Shown one piece after another: positions 22,530-35,729 of a stretch of 64,000 bases of DNA. Every line of letters begins with the position of its first letter. Positions within the stretch are counted from its first letter, which is position 1. The position numbers were made by a program, and so were the translations under genes. The notes below the pieces were generated by a model. The model made no database searches. It was not told where the DNA came from and worked only from the letters and a program-made list of their open reading frames with translations. The stretch comes from Blasia pusilla (lineage: Eukaryota > Marchantiophyta > Marchantiopsida > Blasiales), in contig CM114273.1 of the NCBI GenBank assembly GCA_050084515.1, positions 40,362,001-40,426,000 on the forward strand, given 5' to 3'.

Positions 22530-25500
22530 ATGGCGGATAAAGTGAATTATCACTTGGAGCATATGCTCCCGGAGCTTGATGACTTGGAGAAGCGAGGATT
22601 GTTCACCCGGTCGGAGATAAAGGGTATAGTGAAGAAGAGAAGGGATTTCGAATATTTACTGAAAAGGCATTCCCCGCTCAAACAGGATTATCTGCGGTAT
22701 ATAGAGTATGAGCACAAGCTGGAGGCGTTGAGGGTGTCGAGGAAGAAGGCACTCATGAGGGGCACGAATGGGAACGGAGGAAAGACGTGGACGCTGTCTC
22801 TGAGCGATCGCACCAGTTGCTCGCGCATTATGCTCATTTACGAGCGGGCCGTTTCGAAATTCAAAGGAGATCTGACTGTGTGGCTGCAGTATCTCGAATA
22901 TTGCAGGTCTCAGGGCTTCCGGAAGCTGCAGAAGGTGTTTTGAGTTTACGAGAGCAGTCATTAGTACTATTTTTTGCACTGTAATCGGGGCATGTTTGCT
23001 TTAGAACAAAGAGTGATGGTTCTCCGTGGTCACGTACTAGGGGATTATTAAGCTCATTCAAGTTCTCTAATTTGTTTCCCCAAGTAGTGTGGAGAGGAGC
23101 GTACGATTTCACAAACTTAGGCAGGACTTTGTATAAATACGTTTGCAACGGATTTTTTTCACTCAGATAAAATGGCTCATGGGCTTAGTTTCATATGTTT
23201 CTGTTCCCGCGTGCAATTCTGTTGACGGGGTTTGAATTTCATTTGCAGGTGATCACAAAGTGTTTGCAACTTCATCCAACTGTTCCAGGTCTGTGGATGT
23301 ATGCGGCAGCTTTTGAATTTGAGCACAATTTGAGCATGAATGCTGCCAGAACTCTTATGCAAAGAGGTCTTCGCATGTGCCCGAGATCAGAAAACCTATG
23401 GATTGAATACTTTCGTCTGGAGCTGACATATATGCAAAAGCTGAAGGCTCGTCGAGCAGTTTTGGGCCTTGGTCCAATATCTGCGCAAAGTCGGAAGAGG
23501 TTGAATCGAAGCCCTATGAAATCTGAGGACTCGTTGATGATAGTTGACGAGGAGCCTGTTGAAACTGTAGAAGATCAGGATGAAAAGCATGGTGTATCTC
23601 TCGAGGACAAGCTTAGTGTCAAATTGGCTGAGGCTATTTTCAAGAATGCAGTAGCAGCTGTTCCAGATAGTCTTGGTTTCCGACATCGATTTCTGGAAGT
23701 GCTTGATTCCTTCGAATTCGAGCAGAAAGAGAAACTCGAGAATCAGATGCAAACGCGTTTAATACATGATTTTCCAGCCGATGAGAGCAGTTGGGATTGG
23801 ATTGCCAGAAGGCATGGAGCAAGGCAAAAATTGAAGGAAGGTGATAGCATTTTGGAAGGTTGGAGGAGAGGTATCAAGGTAAAATTGAGTTTCTCTCTTA
23901 ACTTTCTGTATGGTGGAAGTGAAGTAGTTGCAGGACTCAAGTTCATGTTGATGAAAATGGAAGTGACACCTTACCTTGTGGGGTCTTTCTAGACTAGAAC
24001 GATGCCTGCCGTTTCATATGGTTTTAGAGATAATCTTGGGTGATCGATGCAATCCTTGTTTGAGCACCTAGTCAAATTCATGCGTGATCAAAATTTAATC
24101 CGAGTCGGTAGAGCCCATCATGTGCACAGAACTGATAAGCAACCTGTCATCAGCAAAGTTTGTAGATCCAGGCAGAGATATGCCTGCCTGAGAACGTGGT
24201 AGCAACTGCATGGAGCACAATTAATGTCAATTCCTGCTGTGCAAGATGTTTTATTTTATGCTTTTTCACAGACCAGAGAAGGTCTATTCTTAGCTAAGTG
24301 TCTTGGTCAGAAGTAGTCATTTGAAGGATTGGGGCTTTAGACTTCACTGAGTTTAGATCGTTTCGCAAGTTCTAATCACAGAGGACCTTGTTGATCCTGA
24401 CTGGAATGTATATCCCTGTCCTGTGTGCAGGTGTTTGAAGAAGCCCTTAAATCCATTCCCTCTGTGCAGATGTATGAACTGTATGCAAAGTTTTTATTAG
24501 ACCTTCTTAGTGATAGTACAACAGTATTTGGCACCGACGGTGGACAGGATTCTATTGGTAACAATATTAGTGGGCACGAAGTTGTGGCTACTCTCCTTTC
24601 TCTGTTTGAAAGAGCCTTGGCTGCAGAGGTTGTAAGCGAGTCTTTGACAAAGGGTCACCTGGAACTACTTTTGAGAGGTGGTAGGGTGAAGGAGGCAACT
24701 GAGTTAGGTATTAAGTTTTGCAACAGGATGGACATGAGGAAATTTCCCAGTTTGTGGGAGTGGCGAATTGCATTAGAGATGGGGAAACTTTCATCGACCT
24801 GTGCTCAAGATAATGATGTTCAACCTCTAAAAACTGGAGGCTGGAGATCTATATCCTTACTCTTTAAAGAAGCACTGAATACTGTGCCCCTTGCAGATGC
24901 TAAACGAATATGGCTTATGGTAAAGTCTCTTTGGCTTTCCAGACATTTTCCCTCACATCTGAAAGCAAGACTAGCTAGTATTTGACTTGAGATTTTATTT
25001 TCTTTCATCTCAGTCACTGAGTGATATCTTTCTCGGCTTCTGTTCTTGGAGGTTTTTTCTTGGTCTGTCTTCTCTTTCTGTGTCAAACTGAAAATTAAAG
25101 TTTTGTGAACTTTAGGTAATGGAATATTACACTGGCCGAGAGGATGCCCTTGATGTGGTTATCGGGATGCTAGAAAGGGCTATGGCAGGCGGTGCTGGGG
25201 GAAAGGTTGGAGCAGAGCTAGCTTGTGCATCTGTGGACTGGATTCTTCACTCACAAGGGATCAAGCAAGCTCGGCGGGTTTACAGACGGTACGATATCTT
25301 GTGGTCCCTAATCATGTTGTGATACTAAAGTCCTTGACTAAAAGACTTCAAGTAATTCCCAATGCTTTCAGTGTCATCCAAGTCCCTTGTGTGACTGACA
25401 TAGGCTGATGGAAACAGTCTCAACTACCAGTGTCAATTGGACTTTTCCTCCCGAGACCTGGATGTCACAAAGAAGAGTTTGACCAAGATTAACCATTGGA

Positions 25501-26511
25501 GGGTAAAGGTGCGAAAGTGAGTATTGAGAAGGGCCCTCCTTGTAGTGTTACTAGCCACTTCACATAATGTTAAGATTTCTTGAAGATTTTGAAGAGGGCA
25601 TGCCCCTTTTCTTTTGGCCCCCCCTCTGAACTTGAGGTGAAAGAGAGGAACATTCTCTGATTCCTGCCATGATCAAGTAGTGTCTGTCATAGCCTTCCAG
25701 TCATAGATTCAAAAGGGGGAATATATCCTAAGTCTTAATTTGGGAGACCGACAACTCAAGCCTTCGTATGGTTCATTTTGTCTGTTCATGAGTATTTTCA
25801 GAATCAAGTCACAGTCCTTATGATATCATTTCCTTCAATGTTCTCGGACAGGTTTCTGGCTCTTCCAGGTCCAAGTGTGGATTTGTTCAAACACTGTATC
25901 AGTATTGAGACACGGACAGTGGAGGCTGGCTGCATGGAGGGGGTTCAGGACATGAGAAAGCTCTTCAATGATGCTGTTCAACTGTTTGGGGGAACCGACA
26001 CTGATCTGTGGCTCATGTACTACAATGAAGAGATTAAGGTGGGGGACCAATTCAATTTTCATTAAGCTTAACTGGTGCATATTCTGTGTAGGACAATTGA
26101 GACATCTGCAAGTGACTTGTACTCATTAAGTTGAACTGCATTTGGTGTGTAATAGTTTCTTCATGTGTCATAGATCCTGAAAGTAGAGCAAATTCAAGAA
26201 CTGTGCATAACCTCAGTATCTAGCACTCCAGCTTTTGCGCCTGAACAAACCTTTCCTTGTTTCATTTCCATTCAGTATTTGCTAAGGAAGAATTCTGTTC
26301 TCTTGTAAGTATTGCTCAGGCATCTAAGCCTTGGGTGCATCAGAATATAGTGGTTACAGATGGTCACATATATTGGATGTTCTTGCTTATAACTTGGATT
26401 TTTTAATTCATGCAGGGCGGAAATATAGATGCGGCAAAGAATGTTTATTGGCGAGCAAAGAAAATGTTGAAAGATCCTTCTAGTTTCATTGAGAGACACC
26501 AGATGTTGTGA
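22530..26511 (+). CDS. UTP6: UTP6, U3 snoRNA-associated small-subunit processome protein, six exons
   Basis: Exons: 22530-22934, 23249-23878, 24431-24919, 25116-25288, 25852-26038, 26416-26511 (stop included). They total 1980 nt in phase and give 659 residues, the normal size for plant UTP6. The N-terminus (MADKVNYHLEHMLPELDDLE, then FEYLLKRHSPLKQDYLRYIE) is the Utp6 signature domain. It is followed by HAT half-TPR repeats, for example WLQYLEYCRSQG, LWMYAAAFEFEH, LWIEYFRLEL, and near the end LWLMYYNEEIKGGNIDAAKNVYWRAKK spread over exons 5-6. An acidic linker lies near residues 240-265. The protein acts in the nucleolus in the U3 (UtpB) subcomplex for 18S rRNA maturation. All introns are GT-AG; donors of introns 1 (GTGTTT) and 5 (GTGGGG) are weak. 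No frame break is seen, so the gene looks functional. Confidence 0.94.
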
Positions 26512-29500
26512 ATCTCACTCAATTTTGATCGTAATGCTCATACTCCATTTTATGCTTATGCTTGTTTCTGTGAGATGGTGCGGAGCGCTGGGTAAGTCTC
26601 CTCTGGGAAATTTGCAATGTGAAATGACCAAGATAATATGCGACCTCTCGTTGATAACAAACAAGCAAACTCGGTTGGACATCATGATACCTACCTACTA
26701 AGCATGGACTCTGTCCCATCCTCAAAGTTCATGAATAGAAAAATCTCTAGCATATCTATTAGCAGCCTCAATGGTCGAGGAGTAAACAAAAAGAAGGCTG
26801 AGGTCCCGAAGGATTGTGCATGTATCCTGGCATAGCTCAAGTTCTTTTGGATTTCTGCTCTCCTACAACAAAGCTTATACATCCAAAGAATTGCATGTCA
26901 TCAACCATAAGGACTTGTGACAGGCTTCACTGATCATACCTGTTTGAGAGAAAACTCTGTTAATGATAGCTTTTCTCTGAAGGCACAGCCTGTTGCCAGG
27001 CCTGACTTGTTGAAGATTATTAGTCTGAGCTACAATTTGCTCTCTTATTTCTGTTTGGGTCCAAATACATGATTTTCTATGTCGTAATACAGATAGTCTC
27101 CAGTGAGGCAACCGTCTGCAACAAGACTCGTTGAATCACATGAGATTGTTGAGATGGCAGTGTGGGAATAGTTATTATACAAGAGATCAGTATGTTGCTT
27201 CATAGTTCTTCAATAGACTCAGCATAGTTTTTAAAATTTACACCTAGAATTTGAAATTATATTTAATTTCAAAATTTAAACATAATTTCCAAAATTTTAA
27301 ACCTTCAAAGAGTAAGAAAACTTTAAATAACGCCCATCTCTTCGAAATAATTCCTCTCCTTAAACCTTTCCATTCTTTCCGTCAAAGTAACATTCATTAT
27401 TTTAATTTCTGTTTAATTTTAATTAAGGAGTTTTTTTTCTGCATATGCATTTATTTTCCCAAAATATGACACGTGAATTAGTACCACTATTTTTAAAAAA
27501 TTGACATTATTCACTTCCAATACTAAATATAATTTATGTGTATTAAATTTTTTAGAAGAGTAATAACATGACAATCCTCTATTTGAATAATTCCCAATCC
27601 CTTAAATAATTTTATCCTTGCACCAAATTTAAACAAAGTCTAGTATTTTTCTATTAAAGTTTATCTACCTTTCCATCAACTGTGAAATAAGGCACAAATT
27701 CTAAATTTTTGGCTATGTCTTAAAATTATTAAATTTGTTTTAATTATAGAATTTATTAATTGATTATTATACTTTTCTATTCCACACAAAAATCTATTCT
27801 TTTTCTTTATCCCTGTCTATTTCTACTCATCTAATATGGTGAAATAACAAAATTCAGACTTGTTACCTATTTTGTCCTATGATCCCCATAATGTATATGG
27901 GGTTTCCAATTATTATTTAGATAGTAAAGGAAAATAATCAGAAAAATTCACATATATTCCAAATGCTCTTGTAAATTTTCGTATTACAATAACATGAATC
28001 TTCATATTACTAAAATCTAATTTATATCGATCAGGGTTTGCATATCTGAAGTAAATTTGGTTGTGTGATTCCTTGTGTTTTCAATGAACGAGAAAGATGA
28101 GATAACCTCATGCACCATGTAGTCTTGTCTCAATAGATACTAATTTAAATGCCTATGACGCACTTTAAACTTTTGGCGTGGTAATACTAGCTCCATTACC
28201 AAAATATGCACACTTTTGTCCTAAGAATATGATATTTTAGGGTTCAAAACATTTGAATTCTATACATAGTAGGGAATTTTCTACTTGGAGAGTTTATGAA
28301 TATTCTTTTTAAATCAAGTAACCTTTTCATTGGATTAATTGCATATCTTTTTCAGTTTTTATATTGGCTTGTTCATATTTTATTTTCCAAAAAATATTTT
28401 GAAATTTCCCTTATGACTTAAGTGTGAGAGTAATTTAAGATAAGAAATAAACTCAATAATTGAACCAATATCCTCTCTTATTCCATTTCCCCCTTAGCCT
28501 AGACTAAAATAATACCCTAAAAAATTGAAATGTGAAAGGTTGAAACTTGACATGCAAGAAATCTTATCATGAAAAACGTAATGAAAATAATATCATGACG
28601 ATTCAAAAGTAAAAAAAAAATCTTTCAATTTTTTAAAATAAAAGTTTCTGAAAATCCATCTATACTATGATAGAAAACCCATGTTATAATCAAACTAAAA
28701 AATAAGTAGTAAAATTTATAAAAATTCCTTTCATTTTTCTTTGATTATCTCGGTTAAATATTTTTTCCAAAGAAAAATTAAGTACTAATATGCAGGGACT
28801 AGAAACTATCAAATATAATTAATATTACTCGAAAACCATGAAGTTCATTTTTCCCCCAAAAAAGAATTTTGAATGAAGCACGAGAGAGGGTTGGGGATTG
28901 TTAAAGACAACAATGGATAATGGACCACCATGAAGTTGAATGGTAATTTAATATTAGGAACCACCAAATAAGTAGGTAGATTGGGACCATGGGATAATTA
29001 AACACAATGATAGTGGTTGAGGTAGTGGCTCTTAAATGTCAAAACATATTTATAAAGAGTAGATATAATAGGAAGAGAGTAGATTATTTCAATAATCTTT
29101 TCTAATGATCAATATCATTAAATGCTCAAGATTCATAAAAAAAGTATAATTGATAAAAGAAATGTCATGACGGTGCTTTACAAAAGCATACCAATTGGAT
29201 GATTGATTAAAAGAATTTTTTTATCGAGCATCTTACAAAATACTACAAATATGATGACTAGTTTTATCATTAAAAAAAAAACAAGAAGCCAACACAAAAT
29301 CCAGCTTGAAATAATAGCTTGAAACAAATCAAACACGAACACTAGTGGTTAGTCAAATGTGAGAAAACATTGATATGAATAACCAACAAACACTGTGGCT
29401 TGGCGTATCAATGATAATGCTGATATAAATTATAGTAACATCGAGATGTATCGTAAAAAAATTAAGTAGTAATAATGGAGAGAGAAGAACTACAAGAAGG

Positions 29501-30320
29501 AATAAGTTGATGATTCTTGAGGGAATGATGAACATATGTGTTAAGGAAAGTATCAAAAGACTAATGTAAGTGCTCGTATTAAAAAAAAATCTCCAAAGAG
29601 AACAAGGAAAGGCAATAACATCCCAAGAAGGGAAGGAGGTGAAAACAGAAAAAAGAAGTAAGCCAATATAGAAAAAAACTCAATAACCTATACGATCAAT
29701 AGTTTGGAACAAATCCAACATGAAATGTTAGTCGTTGGTTATACACGAATAGACAATGAGATGAGTGACACCAACCACTTCGGTTTGATGTATCAACACT
29801 AATGCTTGTGGAGATTGTAATGCAACGACATGCATTGTCAAAAAATGAGTAGCGATAACGGAGAGAGAAAGATCGTTAAGGCACGTTTTAAGAAAAAAAT
29901 TCACAAGACATACATAAGTGCCTGAATACTTCTCGTTCAAAAGGAATAAATCCATATGTTATTACTTAACTTTTCTTGTCATAATCCATGTGGAATTTTT
30001 ACAACGTACAATTAGACACACTAAACCACAACATGTTAAATAACAACTACCACATCACTCAATAGACAAAATCACGTTTGGACATAACAAGATCAACTAA
30101 TTGACGAGAAGCTGGTTGTGTAATAGAAACTAAGACACATAAAGCTCTTGCCCATAGATTTTATAGAGATTTCTGTTTTGTCCACCAAAGGTCTACAAAT
30201 CTTTAGAATTCCCTTTCTATCCCCACCCTTTAATGCATGGGTGGCCAAGACTAGCTCCGTATGGATAAACTCCAAACACAATCAATGTGTCATAAGACAT
30301 AAGAGAAAGTAAAGTAAAGC
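26512..30320. other. UTP6 3' region, then AT-rich intergenic DNA
   Basis: The first several hundred bases include the UTP6 3' UTR. From about 27.2 to 30.3 kb the DNA is very AT-rich, with poly-A and poly-T runs. No coding motif, repeat array or RNA gene is recognised on either strand. Confidence 0.5.
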
Positions 30321-32007
30321 ATGTCCGAAAGTTTGCAAACCATTGAAAAATCTCTTTTGCCACCACCAAACACAACATGGAACGGAAAGCTATGCTATGT
30401 ACCAAGCAGTTGTTTACTATTATATCCTAGAGAATCGAAGCTGGCATCGAATGGACAGGCAGACAACTCTACAGGAGCGCACAAAAGGTGTACCTCCTCC
30501 CAGAGCACTCGGAGCAGATCGCAGGAGAATCCGAAGCTGATGAATCGATTGATCCGCTGCTGTCGAGAAATCGTGCGCGGCCGTTGTGATGACATCCGCC
30601 GCATGTGCGTCCGGCGCTTTGTCAGTTTGTCTGGCCAAGGGACAGAAGGCGATGGCAGGGATGCGGTGCAGCGAGTATGGCAGGCCAGCCAGCTAGCTAG
30701 GTAGCCAGAGCGAATTCTCGTTCGTCCGGCATGGGCGGGGCAGGAGGAGGAGCATATCGACTGTCAAAAGCGAACGAGGTATGTGCCTCGAAATGCTGCA
30801 CCGAAGTTGTAGGATCTTCTTAGTAAGTTCTCAGTTACTCACACCGTGGCTTATTCTGCGTGCCTGACTTCGCGCACCGCTTATCTAATGTTCTCGATCA
30901 ACTAACTTCCTGTGATCAACAACAGCCTGATGAGACAGTCGATCAGTACGCCTTCATTGCACCGTAGCTCCTTCTCGAACTGCATCCGTCGAGCTGCGAT
31001 CCTGCAATCACCAAAGTCTCCCGGCCTCGGTCAGTAAACGTTTCCGACGCATGTGTAGAACGCGACGCCGCAGCAGCAAGAATAGTCTCCCGCGTCAGTC
31101 GGTCATCTCTCTAAACTTCCCCGTTGGATCCGTCGAGCGCATATGCTGCTGCACCAAATTTAGTCTGCCGCGTGGTTAGTTCACCTCTCTAGAGTCTAAA
31201 CCTCTCCGTGAACTGCTGCCGCCGCCGCCGCTTCTTCTCTTCTTCTGCTCCTTCTTCGCTGCCCACCGTCTCCTCGCGTTCGGGAAGAATTGCCAGACGC
31301 ACGTCATGTGGAGTCATCGAGGCTCAGGGAATACTCCAGAATTACAGCATTCTTAATTGTTAGTAGGGACGACCTCTCACGGCTCCGCAATCTTGCTAGC
31401 AGCTAGCATACCTGGCATTCAATGCAGCGCCCGTGGGGTGGAAGTAGGGAGGCGTTCTGTCCTTCCTCCTCCTACGATTTCGATCACGATCACGATACCG
31501 ATTCCCGATCCTCCTACTCCTAGCTTCTTCATCTTCGCGCACTGCGGAAAATCCGAGAAGACCGGAGATACTCGAGGCCAAGATTTCAAGATGCGATCCA
31601 AGATTCAAACAACACAGGATTGTCTGTGCGAGCCACACAGGATTGTAAATCTGGACGCGTTCTACTAGTGCACAAAGCGCGTATATGTGACCACGCATTG
31701 AAATAGTCTATACGCTCTTTCTTTCGGACCTTGAACGAAACAATTCCCCATCCCATTTTCGCACGGGACCTCGTGTACGTATGTATCTCTTAGGACCGGG
31801 TCCCATGGGGCCGAGTTAGTTAGGACCCCGTCAAGACTTCGTCCCACTGTTACGGATCTTGTTGATCCGACGGATGAGATTCATGCGACTCCAACGAAAT
31901 TCACGTCCTAAGAACATAGGGCACAAATATGTGCGATCCCGCTAGAAGAAAATAATCATGGTCATTGCGACTTGCAGGGAGCCGGATCCATGGGACCGGG
32001 TCCTTAT
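30321..32007. other. GC-richer stretch without a convincing gene
   Basis: Composition changes sharply near 30.4 kb. The region to about 31.7 kb is rich in CG dinucleotides and has CCGCCGCCGCCG and CTTCTTCT-type runs near 31.2 kb. Those features are often seen in plant 5' leaders. Overlapping short frames exist (30321-30704 and 31357-31668 plus; 31396-31698 minus) but none has a domain. It could be a promoter or first exon of a gene that has since been lost or is too divergent to see. Confidence 0.4.
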
Positions 32008-32037
32008 GAGCGGGTCCATGACTCCGTGGACCCGCTC
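32008..32037. repeat. 11-bp perfect inverted repeat
   Basis: GAGCGGGTCCA at 32008-32018 pairs with TGGACCCGCTC at 32027-32037 across an 8-base loop. It lies among several GGGACCGGGTCC-type words between 31.79 and 32.04 kb. It may be part of a decayed mobile element. Confidence 0.6.
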
Positions 32038-32314
32038 CCTACCCTACATTAGAGTCGTTGCGCCTGTGAGATAACAGCAACAACAACAACTCTATCGGGA
32101 TTTTTGTAGTTGTCATTTCCTCTTTGTCTTTGCTCGTTCTTGATAATTGGAAATGGGTGGTGGCAAAGTTGCAAAGGCTTGCACTCTGGTTCACAGTCCC
32201 GTTAATGTACATGTGTCCCATTTGATATATCTTCGTGATCCGAAACGTTGGGGCTGGGTCCTTGCGACCTTGGCCGCATGGAATTGGGTCGCTAGGACGT
32301 GGGCCGCGACCTCT

Positions 32315-32740
32315 TCGACCATGGGCCAAAGAGGTCGCGGCAACCTTATTTTTGCGCCCAAATTAATTTTCCGACGAACAATCCAAGAAAACATAATAAC
32401 TGTTAGATATGTATTACTTAGGGTCGCCAAGACACTGGACACTTTCTACGCCCAAATATTTTTGGTGTAGGAAGTTGGCGACCTCACGTCCATGGTATCC
32501 AACTCTTAGAGCCGTATCCCATGGAGAGCCATAGTGGTCGCGATGACCTCATTTTTGCAACCAAACCATTTTTCCAATGGACAACCCAAGAAATCGGTTG
32601 TTCTTAGTTTCCCTTGACATTTGCTATTCAGGGTTGTCAAAACGTCGAACAGTTTTTGGGCGCAAAAAATTTGGGTGCGGAAGAAGTGGTGACCCCTTGT
32701 CGTCAATGTGACCTCCCGCCCATGGGACCCAACTCTTAGA
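32315..32740. repeat. Diverged direct duplication, two units of about 200 bp
   Basis: Unit 1 (32315-32510) and unit 2 (32514-32740) share the same order of words. Each has a CCATGG-containing start, then GGTCGCG, TTTTTGC-CCAA, CAA-CCAAGAAA, AGGGTYGYCAA and CGACC/GACC, and ends in CCAACTCTTAGA. Substitutions and small indels are frequent. The reading frames over them (32147-32470 plus and others) are not conserved between units, so this is non-coding duplication. Confidence 0.7.
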
Positions 32741-32832
32741 CCATTTGCATGTATGTCTCTAGTTGTGTACGGCTTGTATCAATCCATTATATTATTAAGA
32801 TATGATGAGTTCAATTATTTTTTTACATTTTG

Positions 32833-32837
<5 letters not shown>

Positions 32838-32870
<33 letters not shown>
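32838..32870. repeat. TA microsatellite
   Basis: An uninterrupted run of AT dinucleotides in a very AT-rich context. Confidence 0.95.
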
Positions 32871-32874
<4 letters not shown>

Positions 32875-34611
32875 TTAAATATTTAAATTAATAGATTAAA
32901 TTAAATTAAGGGATGGGTTAGGAGGAGAAAAGGGCATAATATGTAATTTTGGAAAATTTATTCATTCATTGTAAATCTAATTTGAGAGGAAATTACAAAA
33001 TATTATTAAATTGGTGTAATTTCTTGAGCCCATGATTAAAAAAATTATTAAAAATTATAAAATATAAATATAAATTATGTCAATTTTAAATGATAAAGGC
33101 CTTGGAAGAAAGATTAAAAGTACGTTTTCAAGGTAAGTTTCAGGGATAAAAATTATCATCATTAATTTGAAATTTAAATGAACAATTATCGCCATCATTG
33201 GTGATTAGGTCTCCTAACTCCATGTAGCACTCATCACATCGAACGTGACGTAATCCACTACTCTATACTTGGAACACATCCATCGTCTCGTGGGAGCTGC
33301 TGGTAAGGGGTTCAAGCATGCATTTGCCAACCTATATAACAACCATCACAAACCACTATGTTGGCAATATCCCTCGCAAATCAACACAACATACACCTCA
33401 ACTCTGTAGGTATGACTACCAAGATCAATTGACTTCCTTGTCTATATTCCGAAGATAACGTGCAGCATAATTGTGCACATAATATTTCCAAACTATACTA
33501 TCTTTCTCCTCTTACATAAGGACTCTAGTAGTTAACACCTCATGCATATGCAAAAATTTTGTGTTCTACATTAACATCTAGCATCGTCGATATTATCTAT
33601 TGTAAATCCAGATAATGTCTATAATGAAATCTCCTCCACAAATGTATTGAGCATGTATCCATGTATTGAGAAATAACCACGTTCCTAAATGCCATGGAGA
33701 TAACGTTATGAAGAATCTCCAAATTGGGAGAATGTACTCACATCCATACATCAAGGTCACCAACGTTCAATAACTCTCCCATACATATCACATTGAATTG
33801 TTATATGTAAGTTTGTCTTTCTCCCATAAAGAAAAAAGTACGATGAAAATTACTCAAAGGATGCCTTCTAGATAAGGCAATATCCAATAGAAATTATGGT
33901 AACTTTAGGTCCCTATCAAAGCCTTCCTAGCCAAACATACGCCCACATAAAACATCAAAAATCTAGTGCGCTTACTCTAGGATGGAAACATGTCAGCATC
34001 TAAAAAATGAGGCTTATGTTCACCACAAGAAACTTGAACTTAGATAGTTATCTCAAAAGATCAAGGTCGTGAACAACAAGAGCTTGACCGAATGCAGGGT
34101 GGAATTTGAGGAGTGCTCATGTCCCACAAGGATCAAACTCGGAGGAGACTACAACCTAGCTTGATATTTCCCAATATTTGAATTTCAAGAAACTTGATCA
34201 AAGATGCCTTTGGATTGAGGAAGGAGGAGTTTGAAATCTGTTATGAGTCAGTTTAAACATACCAAAGGTCAAGATAAAACCACAAGAAAAACTAATGAAA
34301 CGTGCCCATAAACTATCCTTGTATGGCTCAACGGACTAAGACAATCAGTAGTGAACCGAAAAGGATGCTTAGGAAAAGGTAGAGCATAGAGATCTCAAGA
34401 ACTAGGTATAAAGGGAGAAAGTCTTCAAAGGAATTTGGAGCTTGAACCCCACCTTGGGAACCACGGGGGTTGATCTAAGGGCAGTGAATGGATTATAAGA
34501 TTGACTTTAGGGTTTTGATACAGAGCCAAGTCTGATACAATCAGTTTTTCACCTTGATCTACGGCGGATATATTGAGTTCCAATGAGAAACTCATTTTGG
34601 GTCCATTGGAC
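32871..34611. other. Intergenic, no gene seen
   Basis: AT-rich at first, more balanced after 33.2 kb. No long frame, domain or array is recognised on either strand. Confidence 0.45.
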
Positions 34612-34900
34612 CACGGTTGTATGAAAACAAAGTATGTATCCGTGGACATGTCAATGTTTTTGGATTTGCGTCCTTCTGATAGAAAGACTTGTCCATGGTT
34701 GTCCTATTTCCCTTTTTTTCCTTATTCTCCCCACTTGCCTCTATTTTCTGTACTTTCCTATTTCTTCCTGCCCCCACCTCCACTCCTAGTCTCCCTCTCC
34801 TCTTATTACTCTGCATGCCGCTACCTTACCTTCCACCATGAGCTATAAGTATAGGCCCCACTTCTTACAATTCTTGTTCATGGACATGTCTAGACTCGTG
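34612..34900 (+). mobile_element. hAT-like MITE, copy 1
   Basis: It starts CACGGTTGTATG and ends ACTCGTG, about 289 bp. It shares ordered words with the copies at 35.4 and 47.8 kb: ACAAAGTATGTATCCGTGGACATG, split here as ACAAAGTATG and TCCGTGGACATG; then GACTTGTCC, CCCACTTGCCT, and GAGCTATAAGTATAGG. No clear target-site duplication remains. The internal pyrimidine-rich tract produces spurious frames on both strands. Confidence 0.65.
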
Positions 34901-35404
34901 CTTGTTTGGTTATGCCATCAAGTTCCACAAATGCAATTTACTTGGAGACATGCTCCATCACGACAAACACATATATATAATGATGCTTTATTAATGATAA
35001 AGATTTCGCAAAGTCTAGAATCGACTATCACTTGATCTACAACATAACCCTCTGATCAACAAAGGATCCAACTATGGAGAGGAAGAACTAAAAGATGCTC
35101 ATAATCAATCATATACATGCATTTGGCCACAAAGTGTTGAGTATCAATATGCATGTCATGGCACCAATACTGAACTTGGAGTAATTTGTGAGTATGCTTT
35201 ATTCCAAAATGCTCCAACTCCTCACCGAAAGATAAAAAATGTGCTAACTTGTAAGTATGAGGCATCATTGTGACAACATATAAAATTTGTGTCCCCTCCC
35301 ACTCTAAAGGGAGGAGACACATGTGATATTTGTATCTACAAGAAAGATGGATCAATTTCTCCCTTCCTTATCCCCAATGCTAAACATGATGCCTTCCACA
35401 AAAT

Positions 35405-35687
35405 CTAGGGTTGCATTCTCAAATCAAGTAGGATGTACTATGGATGTTACACCGTACATGCTATAGTTCATGATGGAAGGCAAGGCAAGGGAAGGCTGGA
35501 AAATAAGGAGGGAGGGAATTAAGGTGGAAGAAGGAAGAAAGGAGAATTTGATTGTGCACATAATGAAGGAAAATGGGAGGGATGAGAAAGAAGGGGGAGA
35601 TGGGGCCCACATGGAAAAGTTCTTCTATAGGACGGACATGGATATGGACATGTCCGCGGACAATGACTTTATCCATATGCAACCTTG
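35405..35687 (-). mobile_element. hAT-like MITE, copy 2
   Basis: Inverted relative to copy 1. It ends on the plus strand with ATCCATATGCAACCTTG, the reverse complement of the CAAGGTTGCAT-type terminus. The same internal words are present (CTATAGTTCATGATGG, GGACATGTCCGCGGACA). The left end is eroded and placed by length. No target duplication is seen. Confidence 0.6.
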
Positions 35688-35729
35688 GTTTTGAATAATG
35701 TTGGATTGTCATCCGCATGTCCCCTCATA

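Noticed and set aside
26489-27111. Short frames downstream of UTP6
   Set aside because: They fall in the probable 3' UTR and flank, overlap each other on both strands and carry no motif.
31396-31698. Arginine/aspartate-rich frame as an RS-like protein
   Set aside because: The charged run comes from a short ATCACGATCACGAT repeat; the frame has no other support.
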